Assembly (NCBI GenBank): GCA_965226695.1
Contig: OZ245405.1
Span: 310,001-374,000 of the forward strand
DNA length: 64,000 nucleotides
From: CATOSD01 sp965226695
Lineage (GTDB): Bacteria > Chloroflexota > Dehalococcoidia > Lucifugimonadales > CATOSD01
Direction: 5' to 3'
The translations under genes were made by a program, and so were the position numbers. Positions within the stretch are counted from its first letter, which is position 1. Each line of letters begins with the position of its first letter. The notes beneath the pieces are model-generated. The model saw only the letters and a program-made list of their open reading frames with translations. It did no database searches and was not told the origin of the DNA. Of this stretch, positions 60,399-64,000 are shown piece by piece.

Positions 60399-61256
60399 CT
60401 ACCCCCGCGCCAGCATCGCGTACTCGGACGGGCGGCGGTCCGCCGTCTTGCGGGGCGTGGTTATCTCTTCCAGGTCTACGGTTGCCGTTACCAACTCATC
60501 CCCGTCCGACGCTGCGCGCGCGAGGACTTCACCGGACGGCCCGGCAATAAAGCTGCCGCCTATGAACCGCACGCCGTTCTCCACGCCGCCCTTGCCCACG
60601 CCTATGGCGAAGCAGCCGTTGTAGTAGGCCGCCGACCTGATGCACATGTCCGAGGCGTCTACTCCCTTCTCCACGTCGCCGTCGAAGGCGGGGGTGTTGT
60701 AGGGGGTGCATATGATCTCGGCCCCGTTGACGCCCAGCGCCCTGAAGCTCTCGGGAAACCGGCGGTCGTAGCAAATTTGGACTCCGACCCTTGCCTTGCC
60801 CGTATCGACGACGGGAAAGCCCAGATCGCCGGGTGTGAAGTAGCGTTTCTCGAGGATGTTGTTGTCCTCGCCACTGGGCTCCACCGTGCCAGGTATGTGC
60901 ACCTTGCGGTACGTGCCCACGACCTCGCCGCTCTCGTCCACAATGGCGGAGCTGTTGAAGTATCGGGTGCCGTCTTTCTCAGCGTAAGGCAGCACAAAGC
61001 TGATCTTCGCATCTTTCGCGGCCCTGAAAATGGGCTTCGTCAGCGGAGACGGCAACTCGGACTCGAAGTACTCCTCCACCGAATCCCTGACCACGGTGCA
61101 GAAGTATTCGGTCAGAGCAAGCTCGGGGAAGCAGAGGAAGTCCACCTGCGCGGCCTTCGCCTCCGCGAGCAGCCCCACCATTCGCTCGACGGTCTCTCCC
61201 CTGGTCCCGGAAGCGGGGCCCATCTGGGCCGCGGCAATCGTAAGCTCTCTAGTCAT
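60399..61256 (-). CDS. Nitrilase/carbamoylase family amidohydrolase
   Basis: A 285-residue carbon-nitrogen hydrolase. The catalytic Glu (CFPELALTEYF), Lys (TYRKVHIPG) and Cys (VQICYDRRFPES) are all present. It resembles N-carbamoyl-D-amino acid hydrolases and beta-ureidopropionases. It hydrolyses an amide, carbamoyl or nitrile bond in a small molecule. It lies downstream of a peptide-type importer on the same strand, so its substrate may be imported by that system. The 217-bp spacer before it (61257-61473) shows no gene or clear hairpin. Confidence 0.9.
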   Translation of the reverse strand: MTRELTIAAAQMGPASGTRGETVERMVGLLAEAKAAQVDFLCFPELALTEYFCTVVRDSVEEYFESELPSPLTKPIFRAAKDAKISFVLPYAEKDGTRYFNSSAIVDESGEVVGTYRKVHIPGTVEPSGEDNNILEKRYFTPGDLGFPVVDTGKARVGVQICYDRRFPESFRALGVNGAEIICTPYNTPAFDGDVEKGVDASDMCIRSAAYYNGCFAIGVGKGGVENGVRFIGGSFIAGPSGEVLARAASDGDELVTATVDLEEITTPRKTADRRPSEYAMLARG

Positions 61257-61473
61257 GGATCTCCCCTCAGTATGGCTTCACGCGCCCAATTCGGCGCTCG
61301 TTCTCGATGATGTGCGGCACTGCGGAGCCGGACTTGTTCCGGTTCGCTACGCCGGCTGCATTGCTCTGGGCAGGAGGTCCTGCCTGTGGCGAGTGGCCGA
61401 CCACGCCGCCAAACGCTACTACCGTCCGACCGCAAATCCGCGTCGCGAGCGCCGGCCCAGGCGAGGCCGCTCT

Positions 61474-62370
61474 CTAGCGTCCCCTGAGCTTGGGGTCTAG
61501 CACGTCTCTCAGGGCGTCGCCGAACAGGTTTATGCCGAAAACCGACATGCTTATCGCGGCGCCGGGGAATATCGCCATCCAGGGCGCTATCTCAAAATAG
61601 CGCACGGCTTCCCCCGAAAGATCCCTGCCCCAGGACGGCGCGGGAGGCTTTACCCCAAGGCCCAGGAAGCTGAGCGACGCCTCTATCAGTATGGCCGCTC
61701 CCAGAAAGGCCGTGGCGTAAACGATGAAGGGAGCCAGGCTGTTTGGAAGCATGTGCCTCATGACTATGCGTAAGGGACTGGAGCCGATCGCAATGGCCGC
61801 ATCCATGTACGGCGTGGCTTTCACCGCCAGCCCGCTGGAACGGACCAGCCGTGTTGTGCCCGGGATGAGAGGCACGGCGATGGCTATCATCACGTTGTTG
61901 ACAGAGCCTCCCAGGGCCGCCACCAGGGCAAGCGCAAGCACGAGAGAGGGGAAGGAGAACATGATATCCATGAGGCGTTGGAGCAGGTTATCGATGGCTC
62001 CGCCGAAATAGGCGCTGCCGAGACCCAGCATAAGCCCAATCCCGGTGCCCACGGCGGTGGCGACTACGCCGACGTACATTGAGATGCGCGCGCCGTAGAT
62101 GACGCGGCTGTAGATGTCCCTCCCCAGGCTGTCGGTGCCGAACCAGAACTCACTCGACGGCGACTCCAGCCGGTCTCTGCGGAACTGATAGTTCGGGTCG
62201 TTGCGGGCCACAAGCGGCGCGAAAATCGCGATAAGTATGAACACCACCAGCATGGCGGCGCCGATGGCGCCGAGAGGTTTGCGCTTCGAGAAGTCCCAGG
62301 CTGCGTGAAGCCAAACTCTTCCTCCAGCTGGGCGCAACCGTGCCTGCGTGTATTCGGAACTAACGGCCAT
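61474..62370 (-). CDS. Peptide/nickel-type ABC transporter permease (DppC family), second system
   Basis: A 298-residue permease with REKPL-like KRKPLGAIGAAMLVVFILIA, FGTDSLGRDIYSRVIYGAR and the EAA loop (DAAIAIGSSPLRIVMRHMLPN). About six helices. It partners the DppB-type gene 16 bp upstream. It is only distantly similar to the DppC protein at 25108, so the two importers are separate lineages rather than a recent duplication. No ATPase gene accompanies it. Confidence 0.92.
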   Translation of the reverse strand: MAVSSEYTQARLRPAGGRVWLHAAWDFSKRKPLGAIGAAMLVVFILIAIFAPLVARNDPNYQFRRDRLESPSSEFWFGTDSLGRDIYSRVIYGARISMYVGVVATAVGTGIGLMLGLGSAYFGGAIDNLLQRLMDIMFSFPSLVLALALVAALGGSVNNVMIAIAVPLIPGTTRLVRSSGLAVKATPYMDAAIAIGSSPLRIVMRHMLPNSLAPFIVYATAFLGAAILIEASLSFLGLGVKPPAPSWGRDLSGEAVRYFEIAPWMAIFPGAAISMSVFGINLFGDALRDVLDPKLRGR

Positions 62371-62386
62371 GCCGGACCCTCATCAT

Positions 62387-63343
62387 TCAGGAGTACTTGA
62401 TCCTGGGGTCTATCCAGGCATACAGGAAATCTACAAATATGTTTACCATCACCACAACTCCGGCGAAGATAAACACCAGCGCCTGCACGGTGCTGTAATC
62501 GCGGTTGAAGATCGATTCCACCAGCAGCCGGCCTATCCCGGGTATTCGGAAGACCGTCTCGATTATCACGATGCCCCCGAAAAGGGCGATTACTTCCAGG
62601 CCGATGAGAGTGATCACCGGCAGGATCGCGTTCTTCAGGCCGTGGCGGTTCATCACCACCGAGTTGCGAAGCCCCTTGGCCCGGGCGGTGCGGATGTAGT
62701 CTTCCCGCATCACCTCCAACATGCTCGACCTGGTCATGCGGGTGCCGAGGGCTGAGAGACGGAACCCGGTGACCAGTGCCGGAAATATGAGCTGCCGGAA
62801 GTTCAACCAGGGGTCTTTCCAGACGGGTGCGTACTCAACGGGCGTAAACCAATTGAAATAGATCAGCAGGCCCAGGATTATCAGGGTCGCGATGAAAAAG
62901 TTGGGGATAGAGAGCGCGCCAATGCTGATGATGCGCAGGGCGTAGTCCACCCACGAGTCTTGCTTTAGCGCCGCTACGAGGCCGGAGGGTATGGCGATTG
63001 CGGTAGAGACGACTATCACCATCACCATTAGATTGAGGGTGACGGGATATCGCGCCTTTATCTCGTTCGTTATCGTCTCTCCGGTGTAGAGAGACCGGCC
63101 GAAGTCGAGACGTATCGCGCCCCAAAGCCAGCGGCCGTACTGAACGTGCAGGGGGTCGTCGAGGCCCAGTTTTTCCCGCAGCTGCTGGACCATCTCCTGG
63201 GCGCCCTCCTGGTCCATCTGAGCGCCCAGGATAGCCGAGGTCACGTCTCCTGGCACCACACGCATGATGAGGAACACCAGCGTAACGGCCCCAAGAAACG
63301 TGGGCACGGCGAAAACGACCCTGCGGAGCAGGTATCTTTGCAT
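62387..63343 (-). CDS. Peptide/nickel-type ABC transporter permease (DppB family), second system
   Basis: A 318-residue permease starting MQRYLLRRVVFAVPTFLGAV, with RVVPGDVTSAI and the EAA loop (REDYIRTARAKGLRNSVVMN). About six helices. ATG at 63343 has a ggtaaggacc ribosome site, whereas ATG 63364 has none. It follows the binding-protein gene across a long stem-loop at 63399. Confidence 0.92.
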   Translation of the reverse strand: MQRYLLRRVVFAVPTFLGAVTLVFLIMRVVPGDVTSAILGAQMDQEGAQEMVQQLREKLGLDDPLHVQYGRWLWGAIRLDFGRSLYTGETITNEIKARYPVTLNLMVMVIVVSTAIAIPSGLVAALKQDSWVDYALRIISIGALSIPNFFIATLIILGLLIYFNWFTPVEYAPVWKDPWLNFRQLIFPALVTGFRLSALGTRMTRSSMLEVMREDYIRTARAKGLRNSVVMNRHGLKNAILPVITLIGLEVIALFGGIVIIETVFRIPGIGRLLVESIFNRDYSTVQALVFIFAGVVVMVNIFVDFLYAWIDPRIKYS

Positions 63344-63398
63344 GATGGTCCTTACCCCAGCCATACTGGAGAAGCGCGCGGTCCGAGCCTATGCTAAA

Positions 63399-63449
63399 GG
63401 GGGCATGCCGAGCACAATAGACGTGCTGCTGAACTCAGCATACCCCCCG
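63399..63449 (-). terminator. Long stem-loop between binding-protein and permease genes
   Basis: gggggcatgccgag pairs with ctcagcataccccc at 12 of 14 positions, and an inner agcac/gtgct stem extends it. On the minus strand it is followed by a short TTT. It is probably a partial terminator or RNA-stabilising hairpin, as at 27095. Confidence 0.55.
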
Positions 63450-63494
63450 CTTTTCTCTTTATGTAGGTGTTAGATCAGGCGGATGATCAGCCGG

Positions 63495-64000
63495 CTAATT
63501 GCACTGGCCGTTCGTGCACCAGGTGCTCTCCAGGCGGTCGTGGTTGTACGTCCAGTCGGCGAGCTTCATCTCCCAGCTCTGCACGTTGTTCCAGTGTAGC
63601 GTTGCCTGCCACCAGTAGTATGGGCGTTGGTCCGGCAGATCCTCTAGGAGGATTCGCTCGATCTGGTGTGTCAGGTCGATGCGCTTCTGCAGGTCCAGCT
63701 CCTGGGACTGCATTGTGAACAGGTTGTCGAACTCCTCGTTGCAGTACGAGAAGAAGTTGGACGGGTTGTCGCATTGGAAGCGCGCCCAGTAGCCGTCCGG
63801 GTCGTCGAATGGAGTGGACGAGGGAAGGGCCATGATCGAGAATTCGCGGGCGTTTCGTCGGCTCACGATAGTGGCGGTGTCGACCGTGGTCACCTCGATG
63901 TCGATTCCAATCTGCTGGAGGTCCTGTTGGGCCGTCAGGGCAGCCTTCTGGTAGGAGATGCCGAACCGCACCAACAGCTCGTCACTGAAGCCGTCGGCCA
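63495..64000 (-). CDS. Peptide/oligopeptide ABC transporter substrate-binding protein, C-terminal part (cut by right edge)
   Basis: The frame continues past the right edge, so about 168 C-terminal residues are present. The fold pattern of family 5 binding proteins is visible: ALTAQQDLQQIGIDIEVTTV, the ligand-pocket FDDPDGYWARFQCDNPSNFF and LTHQIERILLEDLPDQRPYYW. The last residues hold two Cys (TWCTNGQCN). It heads the second importer operon with the DppB and DppC genes and probably a nitrilase. Ligand unknown. Confidence 0.9.
   Translation of the reverse strand, partial: ADGFSDELLVRFGISYQKAALTAQQDLQQIGIDIEVTTVDTATIVSRRNAREFSIMALPSSTPFDDPDGYWARFQCDNPSNFFSYCNEEFDNLFTMQSQELDLQKRIDLTHQIERILLEDLPDQRPYYWWQATLHWNNVQSWEMKLADWTYNHDRLESTWCTNGQCN

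Overview
The window is a GC-rich bacterial chromosome segment that is densely coded, with many 4-nt start/stop overlaps. It carries core genes: dnaA, obg, nadD, pyrE, aspS, rny, a ymdB homologue, a plsY-like gene, lepB and hpt. Gene content and style suggest a Chloroflexota bacterium, probably related to Dehalococcoidia or SAR202. The supporting traits are Pro/Gln/Thr-rich linkers after the lipobox of solute-binding proteins, CaiB/BaiF and ADP-forming acyl-CoA ligase genes, a class-C-like sulfite dehydrogenase, Uma2-family proteins, and many intergenic palindromes of the type gtaggggcgggttt/aaacccgcccctac. This placement is inference; there is no rRNA gene in the window.

Layout. 1-4.2 kb: end of a probable SbcD/YhaO-like nuclease gene and a very large YhaN-like SMC-type ATPase with internal duplications. 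4.4-11 kb: sugar or sugar-acid catabolism (2-hydroxyacid dehydrogenase-like protein lacking the catalytic Arg, FGGY kinase, class II aldolase, a small CGDB/DUF6379-like protein, epimerase, nucleoside hydrolase, aldo/keto reductase). 11.2-13 kb: three-gene unit of a dual-OB-type protein and two DUF488 proteins. 13-19.7 kb, minus strand: aspS, then the housekeeping chain rny, ymdB, PHP phosphoesterase, plsY-like and a zinc-ribbon membrane protein. 19.8-22 kb: a complete IS5/IS427-type insertion sequence beside a DUF1828/DUF6978-like pair. 22-25 kb: sulfite-oxidase-type molybdoenzyme plus cytochrome c, and a Uma2 protein. 25-29 kb: peptide-type ABC importer without ATPases. 29-32 kb: lipoate ligase-like protein, CaiB/BaiF CoA-transferase, enoyl-CoA hydratase. 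32-33 kb: broken ardC-like gene. 33.5-36 kb: hydrolase and D-aminoacylase-type amidohydrolase.

36-43 kb is the replication and housekeeping core. It holds dnaA, an MFS gene, then a 280-bp spacer with a 21-bp-phased array of DnaA boxes and a DnaA-trio-like run (the best oriC candidate), followed by obg, nadD, pyrE and a frameshifted histidine phosphatase. 43-47 kb: Uma2, DUF503, hpt and a two-gene ADP-forming acyl-CoA ligase. 46.6-50 kb is accessory: a 312-bp MITE-like element, an antitoxin/PIN-toxin pair with a nonsense-mutated toxin, and a Septu-like ATPase+HNH defence pair. 50-56 kb: lepB, a FEN-type 5'-3' exonuclease, a HicB-like protein, an epimerase and a complete Fe/cobalamin-type ABC importer. 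56-60 kb, minus strand: a GHKL-ATPase/nuclease, Vsr and cytosine-5 methyltransferase operon, read here as a MORC-like restriction-modification system. 60-64 kb: nitrilase and a second ATPase-less peptide importer whose binding protein runs off the right edge.

The most interesting signals are the oriC candidate together with a DnaA whose base-contacting residues are substituted, the GHKL-Vsr-Dcm system, the Septu-like pair, the dual-OB/DUF488 unit, and a set of decaying genes (vapC-like, ardC-like, histidine phosphatase) next to mobile or repeat sequence.
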